Shown here: one piece after another, positions 24,678 through 33,866 of the stretch | How positions within the stretch are numbered: the stretch's first letter is position 1 | Layout: every line of letters starts with the position of its first letter | Assembly: GCF_003149085.1 (NCBI RefSeq) | Contig: NZ_QGDT01000013.1 | Coordinates: forward strand, 1-64,000 | Direction: 5' to 3' | From: Dyadobacter jejuensis | Lineage (GTDB): Bacteria > Bacteroidota > Bacteroidia > Cytophagales > Spirosomataceae | DNA length: 64,000 nucleotides | Notes under the pieces: model-generated | Told to the model about the DNA's origin: nothing | Seen by the model: only the letters and a program-made list of their open reading frames with translations | Databases searched by the model: none | Position numbers and translations under genes: made by a program

Positions 24678-27600
24678 TTAAAATTTGATATCCAAACCAA
24701 AGGAAATTACGGATGTGAATGGATAGGTTTGTTCGTCATTACGTTCCCAGGTTTCTTCAGGATCAAAGGATTTATTCCAGGTACCCTTGGAGAAGGTCAG
24801 TAGATCTTGGCCACTAAAATAAATTTTAGCACTTTGCATCTTTACCTTGGCACATAGCTCTTTAGGGATGTTATAGGCGAGAGAAACCGTCTTCATACGT
24901 AAATAGGCCAAATTATTCATACGTCGATTGGAGGCTCTCGACCAGTTCCAGTCTCTAAGCACGTCGTAGCCTTTGCCACCGGGTATGATCCTTGGGTAGG
25001 GGGCGTCTACATTGTCGGCCGACCAGGTTTTTCCGTAGAAATACTCCAAAGGTTGATACCACCAAACCCGAAAGGGAGCCGAGAAATCGCCGTAACGGAT
25101 GCCCTCCCGTTTTCCTATACCTTGGAAGAACATGGTGAAATCGAAATTCTTATAGGATAAGCTGATATTGGAGGAGTAGTTGTAACGAGGCATAAGGTTA
25201 CCCAGATATTGCATATCACCAGTAGTTCCTGCGGCGGGATCGCCAAAGGCGGTAATTTTACCATCCCCGTCGACGTCCCTATACATCATGTCCCCAATGC
25301 CCAACTGGGTTGGTGTATTCCCGATTTTTTTGTATTCCGCAAGCTGTGTTTCGTTGCTGATAATGCCGTCATCTACATAGCCGAAATAGGAGTTTAGGGA
25401 GTATCCCTGCCGCAAATGGACGAGTCCTTCGGAGTAAGTACTATTCCCTTTTAGCTCAACCAACTTGTTTTTATTGTCGCTCACCATAGCGGTGATGCTG
25501 TACTTAAAATCTCCTAGGCGGTCCGACCAGTTTAGAGATAGATCCCATCCGTGAGTGCGCAATTTTCCGATGTTTTGAGTTGGTGCGGTACCACCCAAAA
25601 GCGCTGGCAATTCGTCCCGGACTAACATTTTATCGTTAACCTTAATAAAATAATCGATGGAGCCAGAAAGCCTAGAGTTAAATACAGCGAAATCGAAACC
25701 TATATTGGTGTTCTTGACCGTTTCCCAGGTCCGGTTGGCCGATGCTATGGAAGATACCGCTCCTGAAAGGCCTGTATTGGGCGTGCCTATAGGGTATAAT
25801 CCTTGAATAGATACCAACGGAATGTAATCGTAGTTGCCGAAACTTAGCTCTTGGTTCCCGGTATGGCCCCACGAGGCCCTGAACTTGGCAAGCTGCATCC
25901 ATGTGGCGGACTTCATAAACTCCTCTTGCGATAGATTCCAGGATACCGAAGCTGCGGGGAACACAGCACTCCATCTTTTGCCAGGGGCAAATTTTGAACT
26001 ACCATCTATTCTAGTGGTGAAATCTACATAATATTTTCGGTCGAATGAGTAACCTAACCTACCGAAATAAGACCTTAGAGACCACTCCGTTTCATATCCA
26101 TTCGTGCTGATGTATTCCGCCCTTGTTTTGTCGGCGAGGTTCAGCGTAAAGAGGTCGTTGCTGGCAAAATTATATCCCCCAGCCGACTGGCCGTTATTCC
26201 CATTTTCTTCATGTGAAGATCCGGCCATTATATTCAAATGGTGTTTCCTGCCTATGGCCTTGTCGTACTCTAAGTAGGCGTTATAGAGCCCATATACATT
26301 TTTGCTGTTGTCGTAAAAAGCCCGATTGGGATTATTAACGATGCTTTCTACGCCGCCCTCCCAATTATGACTGGTGTAGGTGGGGTAGGATGAAAACGTA
26401 TCTCCAAAGCCCAAGGTAATCCCCATTTGGGCGACTAATTTTAAGCCTTGAGCTAGTTGTGCCTCTCCTTTAAAATTCGTAGAGAGCTTAGAATAGTTAT
26501 ATTTATATTTACCGTGCAGTAAGGCCTCTACCGGATTCCCCCAGCCTCTAAACCGGTAGTACTGATCCAGTGGATTTTTTACTGGTATAAAACTCCAAAC
26601 TCTAGGAGTAAGGCTTGTCGCAGACATCAAATTGACGGGTTCAATATTAGTCCTAGAATCGAAGCTCGTTCTAGTTTCAAAACGTAAGGCTTTGAACAAT
26701 TGAAAATCATAATTCATTCGAAGATTATAGCGATCCGAATGGTTGTCTCCATAATTCATGATGCCTTCATCTTTGTTGTAGCCAGCCGAAAATAGGTAAC
26801 TATTATTTTCTCCACCTCCCATGATACTGAGGTTGTGCATTTGTTGCATGCCGGTACCGTATATGATGTTGGTCCAATCAGTGGATTGGTAGAATCCTGG
26901 ATTATTCACCCACAGCCATCCACCAGTTGGGTCTGGTTCGGCATTGGCTCTTATTTTGTCGAAGACGTCTGAAGAAACACCCGGTTGGCCAATATTACGC
27001 ATCCCCTGATCATACATCTCGGTCATCTGGAGGGTGTTGGTCATGTTTTTCAAGAACTGTGGTTTTTTAATCCCCACATTTAAGGAATAGGAGATGGTTG
27101 GTTTTCCACTAGTGCCCTTCTTGGTCGTAACGAGTACCACACCATCGGCAGCTCTCGAACCATAAATAGATGCTGCTGCATCTTTTAAAACAGAAATATT
27201 AGCGATATCATTCGGGTTGAGAAGGTTCAGGTCGCCTGGTACTCCATCTACCAAGATTAAAGGCTTACTCCCGCCTATAGAAGAAACGCCTCGAATCTGC
27301 AGGGAAAAATTGTCGTTACCTGGCCGTCCACTACCTCTCAGGATTGTGACCCCAGGCATGGTCCCCTGTAGGGCCGTTAGTGTGTTCGTTAAAGGGCGAG
27401 CTTCGAATACTTTTTGGTCTATGGAAGTTATGGCTCCTGTTAAGGCCCCCTTCATTTTGGTACCATACCCTACCACTACTACCTCATCTAAGGCCTTGGA
27501 ATGGACTTGCATGGTAACGTTTAGGGTCGTTCTTTCCCCCACCGTAATCTCTTGGGAGATATATCCGACATAGGAGAATATAATAGTTACATCGGGAGTG

Positions 27601-28157
27601 TCGAGTTCCAAGGAATATCGGCCTTCTACATCAGTTGTAGTTCCATGTTGGCTACCTTTCACCACAATACTTACCCCAGGTAAAGTTTCCCCATGAATGT
27701 CGGTTACGATACCCGTAAGGTTTTGAAGGGGACTTGCTACAGTAGCCTCCTCTCGTTTTGGCGCAGCATCGGGGTGGTGGCGAATTGTATTGGGCTTAGT
27801 GGTAAGCATCAGCATGATATGGCCTTTCATGAGCTTATACTCGATGCCAAGCGGAGTCAGTAGCTCAGTCAAAACCGACGAAAGGTACTTCTCCTTCGCA
27901 TGGATATTGACCGTTTCTTTTAGCTGAATTCTGCTTTTACTATAGGCAAACTTAACCTGAGTAAGTGCTTCAATTTCGGTCAAAGCCTCTTGAAGCGTCA
28001 CATTGTTCAACCGAAGCGTAATTTGTTGCTTTAGCAAGTCTTGCGCATCGCTTTTGTGAACACTGGACGCTAAGGCCACTGTTCCTGCCAGCAGGATTTG
28101 TAGGATTGATAACCGCATAATTCTGTATGCCGTATTGCTTTTTAATAAAAATTGCAT
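24678..28157 (-). CDS. susC: SusC/RagA TonB-dependent transporter with STN signalling domain
   Basis: This 1159-aa outer-membrane importer has, in order: a signal peptide (another possible start is Met14), an STN domain (about 45-115, LTEIEALTQVKFAYSKS), a carboxypeptidase-like Ig domain (about 145-230, LTGIVTDIHGETLPGVSIVV), a TonB box/plug region (VVVGYGT, then VLKDAAASIYGSRAADGVVL) and a 22-strand barrel ending in FGLDIKF. The STN domain is the part that talks to a FecR anti-sigma factor, matching the adjacent FecR and ECF sigma genes. It is co-transcribed with susD and the GH88/105-like gene. Confidence 0.93.
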   Translation of the reverse strand: MQFLLKSNTAYRIMRLSILQILLAGTVALASSVHKSDAQDLLKQQITLRLNNVTLQEALTEIEALTQVKFAYSKSRIQLKETVNIHAKEKYLSSVLTELLTPLGIEYKLMKGHIMLMLTTKPNTIRHHPDAAPKREEATVASPLQNLTGIVTDIHGETLPGVSIVVKGSQHGTTTDVEGRYSLELDTPDVTIIFSYVGYISQEITVGERTTLNVTMQVHSKALDEVVVVGYGTKMKGALTGAITSIDQKVFEARPLTNTLTALQGTMPGVTILRGSGRPGNDNFSLQIRGVSSIGGSKPLILVDGVPGDLNLLNPNDIANISVLKDAAASIYGSRAADGVVLVTTKKGTSGKPTISYSLNVGIKKPQFLKNMTNTLQMTEMYDQGMRNIGQPGVSSDVFDKIRANAEPDPTGGWLWVNNPGFYQSTDWTNIIYGTGMQQMHNLSIMGGGENNSYLFSAGYNKDEGIMNYGDNHSDRYNLRMNYDFQLFKALRFETRTSFDSRTNIEPVNLMSATSLTPRVWSFIPVKNPLDQYYRFRGWGNPVEALLHGKYKYNYSKLSTNFKGEAQLAQGLKLVAQMGITLGFGDTFSSYPTYTSHNWEGGVESIVNNPNRAFYDNSKNVYGLYNAYLEYDKAIGRKHHLNIMAGSSHEENGNNGQSAGGYNFASNDLFTLNLADKTRAEYISTNGYETEWSLRSYFGRLGYSFDRKYYVDFTTRIDGSSKFAPGKRWSAVFPAASVSWNLSQEEFMKSATWMQLAKFRASWGHTGNQELSFGNYDYIPLVSIQGLYPIGTPNTGLSGAVSSIASANRTWETVKNTNIGFDFAVFNSRLSGSIDYFIKVNDKMLVRDELPALLGGTAPTQNIGKLRTHGWDLSLNWSDRLGDFKYSITAMVSDNKNKLVELKGNSTYSEGLVHLRQGYSLNSYFGYVDDGIISNETQLAEYKKIGNTPTQLGIGDMMYRDVDGDGKITAFGDPAAGTTGDMQYLGNLMPRYNYSSNISLSYKNFDFTMFFQGIGKREGIRYGDFSAPFRVWWYQPLEYFYGKTWSADNVDAPYPRIIPGGKGYDVLRDWNWSRASNRRMNNLAYLRMKTVSLAYNIPKELCAKVKMQSAKIYFSGQDLLTFSKGTWNKSFDPEETWERNDEQTYPFTSVISFGLDIKF

Positions 28158-28228
28158 AGGTTTGAGTTAGTTAAATACAATAAGAAATCTTTGTTGCCTT
28201 ATCGGTGACTTTGGGAGCTTATTTGGAG

Positions 28229-28261
28229 ATCAGGGGTGACGCCATCACCTCTGATTTTTTT
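28229..28261 (+). terminator. Plus-strand intrinsic terminator inside the susC leader
   Basis: ATCAGGGGTGA (28229-28239) pairs with TCACCTCTGAT (28245-28255), with one G-U pair and a 5-nt loop, followed on the plus strand by seven T (28255-28261). On the minus strand no T run follows the stem. Both flanking genes are on the minus strand, so this would end a transcript antisense to the susC start. Confidence 0.7.
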
Positions 28262-28379
28262 AAGCGCCAAATTCAAATAAGTTTAATTCGTCTCTTTACT
28301 TCATTGAATTATAGTTTATAAGTGATACAATAATTGATTATTCAGGCCAAGTTAGCGGCATGGTTATGGATCAAGTGGA

Positions 28380-29402
28380 TTATTGATGGGTGCCAGGGCC
28401 CGGGTTGGTACATCCTTCACCGCTGATAGTTACCACCGATGCGTTTATTTCATAGGTAGCTCCAAGCATTTGTGTAATCGTTTCCAAAACTTCTGAAAGT
28501 CTGTTCTGGTCAAAATTGGCTGTCACCAAACATTTATTAAGCCCCTCGTGGGCCAATTGGACCGTTATTCCAAATCTTTTTTCTAGTTGTTGGGCTACAT
28601 CTTTTAAGGGGGTGTCCTCAAATGCCAATGAAACGGGTTGCCATGGAGCGTTCGGTTGGTTTTTATCGGGGATCCGACTAGTCAGCAGGGAGCCCGTTGC
28701 TACTTCAAAAACAGCCTCCTCTTCGGCCAACAAGGTTACGTTCTTGTCCGCTTCTTTTACAGAAGCGACTTCTACCTTGCCACTTACCACTGAAACAGCA
28801 TAGTTTTCTTGTCCTGAAATAGCTCTTACATTAAAACTGGTACCGAGTACTTTGATCACAATTTCTTTAGAGTTAATTATAAAAGGCCTAGAAGCATCCT
28901 TCGATACATCGAAAAATGCCTCCCCTTCTAGGGTGACATTGCGGTGGTCTCCCATAAATGACTCAGGATAATAACTCAGACTAGCCTCTGGGTTAAGCCA
29001 AATGGAAGTTCCATCGGGTAGGGTGTGTTTGGCTACTTTTTTTTCTGAATTTTTGATAACTAGGCTAGCTATTGACGAAGTGGTAGGTTGGCTCAATTCG
29101 CTAACGTAATAGAGGCCCAATCCACCAATGAGGAGGATTAAAGCTACTGCAACATATCGTTGTGCTTGTCTCCATAACCTAACTGGCATAGGACTAGAGT
29201 CCAAGTCTAAAAACTCTCCAGTTGTGGTGTTTATCTTCTCCCTTATCCTTAATAAATGTGCTTCTTGGTTGAATGGGGTACCCTCGGATTCTGTAAAGTT
29301 GGTTTCCTGATACCAAGTTTCAACTAACAATCTTTCTTCTTCCGTGGCCTGGCCTTCAAGGAAACGTTTCAGTAATTCTGGGGTTAATTTCTCTTCCCTC
29401 AT
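28380..29402 (-). CDS. fecR: FecR-family anti-sigma factor
   Basis: This 340-aa inner-membrane protein has an N-terminal cytoplasmic anti-sigma region (about 1-80, with LKRFLEGQATEEERLLVETWY), one transmembrane helix (about 85-103), a periplasmic FecR domain (about 115-215, HTLPDGTSIWLNPEASLSYY and GEAFFDV) and a C-terminal DUF4974 domain (about 260-330) that contacts the STN domain of SusC. It would hold the ECF sigma factor until SusC signals substrate. It is transcribed divergently from the sigma gene and lies upstream of susC. Confidence 0.92.
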   Translation of the reverse strand: MREEKLTPELLKRFLEGQATEEERLLVETWYQETNFTESEGTPFNQEAHLLRIREKINTTTGEFLDLDSSPMPVRLWRQAQRYVAVALILLIGGLGLYYVSELSQPTTSSIASLVIKNSEKKVAKHTLPDGTSIWLNPEASLSYYPESFMGDHRNVTLEGEAFFDVSKDASRPFIINSKEIVIKVLGTSFNVRAISGQENYAVSVVSGKVEVASVKEADKNVTLLAEEEAVFEVATGSLLTSRIPDKNQPNAPWQPVSLAFEDTPLKDVAQQLEKRFGITVQLAHEGLNKCLVTANFDQNRLSEVLETITQMLGATYEINASVVTISGEGCTNPGPGTHQ

Positions 29403-29514
29403 AGGTTCTTTCTCTGGTGGTATATTTAAGGTGCGCTATTATAAGGACGCATGGGAATTGACGAACCCTTGTGGAATAGAAAGATATTTTATGAATTTTT
29501 TTGTTTAGATCCGC

Positions 29515-29522
29515 TAACTTTG
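29515..29522 (+). promoter_or_regulatory. Candidate -7 box for the ECF sigma gene
   Basis: TAACTTTG matches the Bacteroidota TAnnTTTG -7 element and lies 22 nt before the start codon at 29545. No convincing -33 element is found at the usual spacing, so this is weak. Confidence 0.3.
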
Positions 29523-29544
29523 ATTTCAAACGGTTTATTAAAAT

Positions 29545-30153
29545 ATGGAATACAAATATCGATACGGTGCATTTAGCAAGACAGGCGATTCTACTTTATG
29601 GCAAATGGTCAGGGAAGATGACAATCAAGAGGCCTTCGCGGAATTGCATCGACGATATGCAGAAAGATTACATGCCCAAGCATGCTTGAAGCTAGGGAAT
29701 TCCATCCTTGCTGAAGATCTAGTCCAGGACCTTTTCGTGTCGTTATGGGTTCATCGCCAAGATATTAGAATAGAAAAATCGCTTCCTATTTATTTGTTTG
29801 CGGCCCTTAAGAATAGGATCATTTCTCAGCATAGGAAAGAAATGTATCGGAAAGCATCTTCCATAGAAGAACTCAATCCAGAAATATTAATACGGCAATC
29901 GGCCAACTTGGTGGACGATTGGATATTGTTTGAAGAGGTTCAAAAGAAATACAATACGGCATTGGAAATGCTCCCTGAGAAAAGTAAGGCCGTTTTTGAA
30001 CTTAGTCGAAGCGGCTTACCCAATAAGGAAATCGCCCAACTTTTGGGACTTGCCGAGAAAACGGTAGAATTTCATATTACCAAAAGTATAAGAATCTTAA
30101 AGGTTAAAATGGGCGAGTTGTCGACCATACTGATTGCCCTTTTGATGGGCTAA
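29545..30153 (+). CDS. ECF RNA polymerase sigma factor
   Basis: This 202-aa sigma-70 family protein has region 2 (about 30-95, FAELHRRYAERLHAQACLKL and AEDLVQDLFVSLW) and region 4 (about 135-190, ALEMLPEKSKAVFELSRSGL, NKEIAQLLGLAEKTVEFHI). It is the partner of the divergent FecR anti-sigma factor and probably switches on susC-susD and the GH88/105-like gene when the glycan binds SusC. The last residues (LIALLMG) are hydrophobic, which is common in Bacteroidota ECF factors. Confidence 0.9.
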   Translation: MEYKYRYGAFSKTGDSTLWQMVREDDNQEAFAELHRRYAERLHAQACLKLGNSILAEDLVQDLFVSLWVHRQDIRIEKSLPIYLFAALKNRIISQHRKEMYRKASSIEELNPEILIRQSANLVDDWILFEEVQKKYNTALEMLPEKSKAVFELSRSGLPNKEIAQLLGLAEKTVEFHITKSIRILKVKMGELSTILIALLMG

Positions 30154-30283
30154 AAATCACCAGTTTTGTTTAATCGATCCAAATACTAATGGCCTGACAG
30201 TGATCAAACCATAATAGATACCAGACCTAGCACCACCAACCTCTCAACTATATTTACAAAACCATTAATCTGTATACCAGAAC

Positions 30284-30344
30284 CATGCAGTTTTTTGGTA
30301 GGCCCCCAAACAGCTGCTCATCGAAGCGGCTATTTGGCTGCATG
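30284..30344. repeat. Bipartite hairpin between converging genes
   Basis: CATGCAG (30284-30290) faces CTGCATG (30338-30344). Inside, CCAAACAGC (30306-30314) faces GCTATTTGG (30329-30337) with one mismatch. The two right arms are contiguous, so the whole forms one long stem with a 15-nt bulge on the left. It could be a bidirectional terminator or a small structured RNA. Confidence 0.4.
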
Positions 30345-30399
30345 TAGGGCAGCGAAAATTAAGTCATTCGCATTTAACTGAGATAAAGCGGCAGGCTAC

Positions 30400-31317
30400 C
30401 TATAATTGGTCCAATGCCAAGACCTTCAGTCCTTCCACATCCCAATTGGCCCGTTTGGCACCGGCTTGGTAAGCACTCTCAAGAAAGTCCAATACCGTTT
30501 TGGCGGGATCGGAGCTCGAGACTACGTCTTGGTATTTTAAAATGGCCATGGGGCTACCGTTGGCGTCGGTCCACAAGGCGGTGTCGGGTAGTAAGGGTTC
30601 TTCTTCCAAGCCTTTTGGGGAAGGGAAGGTATAGGAATAATAAGCGGGTTCTGGCAGGTTGTCATCACCGGCCCAGAAGCCAAAACTAATTACTTCATGG
30701 GAGTAGGCATCTTTTTCGAGTGCGCTCGCTTTCGGATTGGCGGCTGGTGCTTTTCGGCCCGAGAATCGGGTGACGGTAAGGTCCAGGTGGTGCCAATAGA
30801 TATGCACGGGGCAGGTCTTGCCGTAAAAGCGTCCGCTAAACTCTTTAAGTATGCGGTCGTTCCACAGCATCATCTGCCAAAAGGTATGAATGGCCGTCCA
30901 ATCGTAATGATGGTATTCGGTGATTTCCTTGAAGGGCTTATCGATCCCCAAATCCAACGGCTTGTTGACAAACTTGGGTTCTTCTCCCCATGAGCTCAAG
31001 ATGGCAAGGCTGTCTTTATAAAAGCTACTTACCGTATAGCCATCCACTAGGGAGATCTCGTGGCGCTCGCCCTTGCTATTTTCGAAGTGAACGGTTTTTC
31101 TGTGGACATTCAGGGTGATTTCAAAGGTATTAAGTCCATCAGCCATAGGTATCGGGGCCGTAGAAAAACCATTGGAGGTCACGTATTCGGTGATATACCA
31201 CCAATGGTTTTTTCTTGGAGCGGCATGCAGCCTTATTTTTCCGATGATCTGCATAATCAGGTGCAAGGTCATCTTAGTGTCCTTCCAGGACTCGTAAGCA
31301 AGATATGGTAGTTTCAT
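30400..31317 (-). CDS. DUF5996 family protein
   Basis: This 305-aa protein matches the DUF5996 pattern: LPYLAYESWKDTKMTLHLIM, QIIGKIRLHAAPRKNHWWYI, TSNGFSTAPIPMADG and later HFENSKGERHEI. It has no signal peptide, so it is probably cytoplasmic. No catalytic role is established for the family. It is the last gene of the leftward unit PNPOx-GH30-GH95-DUF5996, 66 nt after GH95, an unusual companion for CAZymes that suggests a link to the metabolism of the released sugar. Confidence 0.75.
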   Translation of the reverse strand: MKLPYLAYESWKDTKMTLHLIMQIIGKIRLHAAPRKNHWWYITEYVTSNGFSTAPIPMADGLNTFEITLNVHRKTVHFENSKGERHEISLVDGYTVSSFYKDSLAILSSWGEEPKFVNKPLDLGIDKPFKEITEYHHYDWTAIHTFWQMMLWNDRILKEFSGRFYGKTCPVHIYWHHLDLTVTRFSGRKAPAANPKASALEKDAYSHEVISFGFWAGDDNLPEPAYYSYTFPSPKGLEEEPLLPDTALWTDANGSPMAILKYQDVVSSSDPAKTVLDFLESAYQAGAKRANWDVEGLKVLALDQL

Positions 31318-31383
31318 AATCCTATTTTTTTAATGGTACAATATTGATAATGAAGGTTTTATCCTCTTACAACGATACGCATT

Positions 31384-33738
31384 TTACAGCTCCTTTCCTA
31401 GTGTTATGGCCTTGTTTTTGGTTAGCCTAATCTCTTTAACAAGGGCTTTATATTGGATGGTATAAGTGCCGGTTTCCTGGGCTACTAGCCTTACCTGCAC
31501 GAGTTGGCCGTCTTCCCATTTCTGATCCACAGTCACATTCCCCCTTGCTTTCAGGCCTTTCATCTCGCCGTCGGGCCAGGCGCTGGGCAGAGCCGGTAGT
31601 AGATGGATGACCTCGTTATGCGATTGTAGCAACATCTCAGCTATACCCGCCGTAGCCCCCATGTTGCCGTCAAGCTGAAATGGAGGATGAGCACACAATA
31701 AGTTAGCATAGGAACCTCCTCCATTCGACATGTTTACACCTGCCTGGTCGACCGGTTTTAGGAGGTTGTGGAAGAGCTGGTAGGCCCTGTCGCCGTCGAG
31801 CAGTCGCGACCAGAAATTTATTTTCCATGCCAACGACCATCCCGTTCCTTCATCACCGCGGGCATTGAGCGTCACCTTGGCCGCTTGGGCTAAGTCGGGA
31901 CTGCTGTTTGGCGATATCTGGTAGCCAGGGTAAAGTCCATATAAATGGGAGACGTGGCGGTGGCGACTGGTGGAGTCGTCCTTGTCTTCTTTCCATTCTT
32001 GGAGCTGGCCCCAGCTCCCGATCTGGTTGGGTTGAATCCGATCCTTAACCTCCTTAATTTGGGCGGCAAACGCTGCATCGGTATTTAGAATTTGCGTGGC
32101 CTTATAGGTGTTCGAAAGCAAATCCCAGGCAATCTGATGATCCATAGTAGCTCCCATAGAGATTCCCCCATGCTCGGGAGAATAGGACGGTGAGGATATT
32201 AAATACCCCTGAGCATCCTTGGTAAGATAGTCCATCCAGAACAGCGAGGCTTCTTTTAGGATGGGATAGGCCTTTTTTTGAAGGAATTCCTTGTCCTTTG
32301 TAAACGCATAATGCTCCCATAAATGCCGACTCATCCAACCGGCACCACCAGGGAAAAATCCCCAAGGGAACTCCCATCCTGGCGAAGTAAATCCATAAGC
32401 GTTTAACATGGTATTGACAACCCAGCCTTTGGTGCCAAAGAAATGCTTGGCCGTCAAGCGTCCCGGTTCTACGATCGACTGCGTCAGGTCGAGATAGGGG
32501 ATGTGGCATTCACTGAGGTTGGTGATTTCGGCAGGCCAATAGATCATCTGCAGGTTGATATTGGCATGGAAGTCCGCTGCCCAGGGTGGGTCGGTGCTGT
32601 CGTTCCATTTTCCTTGTAAGTTCATGGATATGGCTCCCGGCCTGCTGCCACTGATCATCAGGTAGCGGCCATATTGGAAGTATAGACGCTCCAGACCCAA
32701 ATCGACAGTGCCTTGATAATGGGCTGCCAGCCGTTGGTCGGTAGGGAGGGCATTGGACTGGGGGCCGTTAGATAGGCTAAACTGCACCCTGTCAAATAAG
32801 GATTGGTAGTCGGTCAGCGCCTCTTTTTGTAATTTCTTGAAGTCCTTATTCCGAATTCCAGCCATCGTCATCTGGTTGTCCTTTTGGTAATCGTGGCCTT
32901 TATAGTCCGGAAATTGTAAGCGATATTCGGTGGCGGCGGTATGGGCGATGGTCATATAGTGAGCGTCAGCCACCGAGAGGCTCCCATCCTTAAAGGAAAG
33001 CTTTCCGTCGGTCCTAATCTGGTAGGCAGTTTCAAAGGCCTGGCCGTTGTTTTGTAAATGTCCACCAAAGCGATATACCTGGTTTTCGAATGCTTCGTGG
33101 TCCTTAACGTGGGGTGTCTGAAAGGCTATGGTATAGGTCTGTGGACTGGTGCAGGTGTAGTGATAAACCATCACCTTGGATGGATAATTGCCAAAATAGC
33201 TGCGGGTGTATTGGTCCTTACCCACCTTGTACCGGACGCTACCCGTTGCAGTGGCCAGGTCGAGTGAGCGGCTATAGTCGGCCACCTCGCCCTTTCTGCT
33301 CACCGTTACCATCAAGTCGCCCATGGTTTGCTGAGCACCGAAATCTATGGCAGGAGTTTTCCCTTTCGTTTGGTGAATCTGCCCGGTAAGTTCTTTATTG
33401 GCCAGTTGGTGGGCTTCCTTATACTTTCCTTCCGCCAAAAGCGCCCTGATGGTAGGCAAGACTTTTGCTGCATTTTCGCGAATACCAAAATTGTATTCTG
33501 GATGGGCTCCTTTTCCTCCAGCCCAAAGGCTTCCCTCAGTAAACTGGATTCTCTCCTTGTCGATTCCACCAAAAAACATGGCTCCAAGATACCCATTGCC
33601 TAGGGGCAGGGCTTGAGTCATCCATTTTTCGGCTGGCTGTTGGTACCATAGCTGGAGGTCCTGGGCCTGCTGTGCACTTCCCCGAATCGTCAGATGAAGG
33701 CTGGCCATTAGCAATATTAGTAAAGTTTTAAGGTTCAT
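31384..33738 (-). CDS. GH95 alpha-L-fucosidase/galactosidase, secreted
   Basis: This roughly 784-aa protein starts at the internal Met that gives a signal peptide (LLILLMASLHLTIRGSAQQ); a longer frame begins at 33792. LWYQQPAEKWMTQALPLGNG and MFFGGIDKERIQFTEGSLW at the N-terminus, then LQGKWNDSTDPPWAADFHAN, INLQMIYWPAEITNLSEC and HPPFQLDGNMGATAGIAEML, are characteristic of GH95. The fold is an N-terminal beta-sandwich, an (alpha/alpha)6 barrel and a C-terminal beta domain. Family activities are alpha-1,2-L-fucosidase and alpha-L-galactosidase, so the terminal sugar here is L-fucose or L-galactose. It sits in an operon with GH30. Confidence 0.9.
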   Translation of the reverse strand: MNLKTLLILLMASLHLTIRGSAQQAQDLQLWYQQPAEKWMTQALPLGNGYLGAMFFGGIDKERIQFTEGSLWAGGKGAHPEYNFGIRENAAKVLPTIRALLAEGKYKEAHQLANKELTGQIHQTKGKTPAIDFGAQQTMGDLMVTVSRKGEVADYSRSLDLATATGSVRYKVGKDQYTRSYFGNYPSKVMVYHYTCTSPQTYTIAFQTPHVKDHEAFENQVYRFGGHLQNNGQAFETAYQIRTDGKLSFKDGSLSVADAHYMTIAHTAATEYRLQFPDYKGHDYQKDNQMTMAGIRNKDFKKLQKEALTDYQSLFDRVQFSLSNGPQSNALPTDQRLAAHYQGTVDLGLERLYFQYGRYLMISGSRPGAISMNLQGKWNDSTDPPWAADFHANINLQMIYWPAEITNLSECHIPYLDLTQSIVEPGRLTAKHFFGTKGWVVNTMLNAYGFTSPGWEFPWGFFPGGAGWMSRHLWEHYAFTKDKEFLQKKAYPILKEASLFWMDYLTKDAQGYLISSPSYSPEHGGISMGATMDHQIAWDLLSNTYKATQILNTDAAFAAQIKEVKDRIQPNQIGSWGQLQEWKEDKDDSTSRHRHVSHLYGLYPGYQISPNSSPDLAQAAKVTLNARGDEGTGWSLAWKINFWSRLLDGDRAYQLFHNLLKPVDQAGVNMSNGGGSYANLLCAHPPFQLDGNMGATAGIAEMLLQSHNEVIHLLPALPSAWPDGEMKGLKARGNVTVDQKWEDGQLVQVRLVAQETGTYTIQYKALVKEIRLTKNKAITLGKEL

Positions 33739-33866
33739 GGGGCTAAGAATAGTGTAAAAATTACCTGGGCTTACTGTATAGTCCAGGCTCAAAGATAAGG
33801 TGTTGTCGAAAAAAAAGTGAATTTAAAAGCAAAGAGAATGGGTGACGAAGCCAAGCCAAGGCGGAA

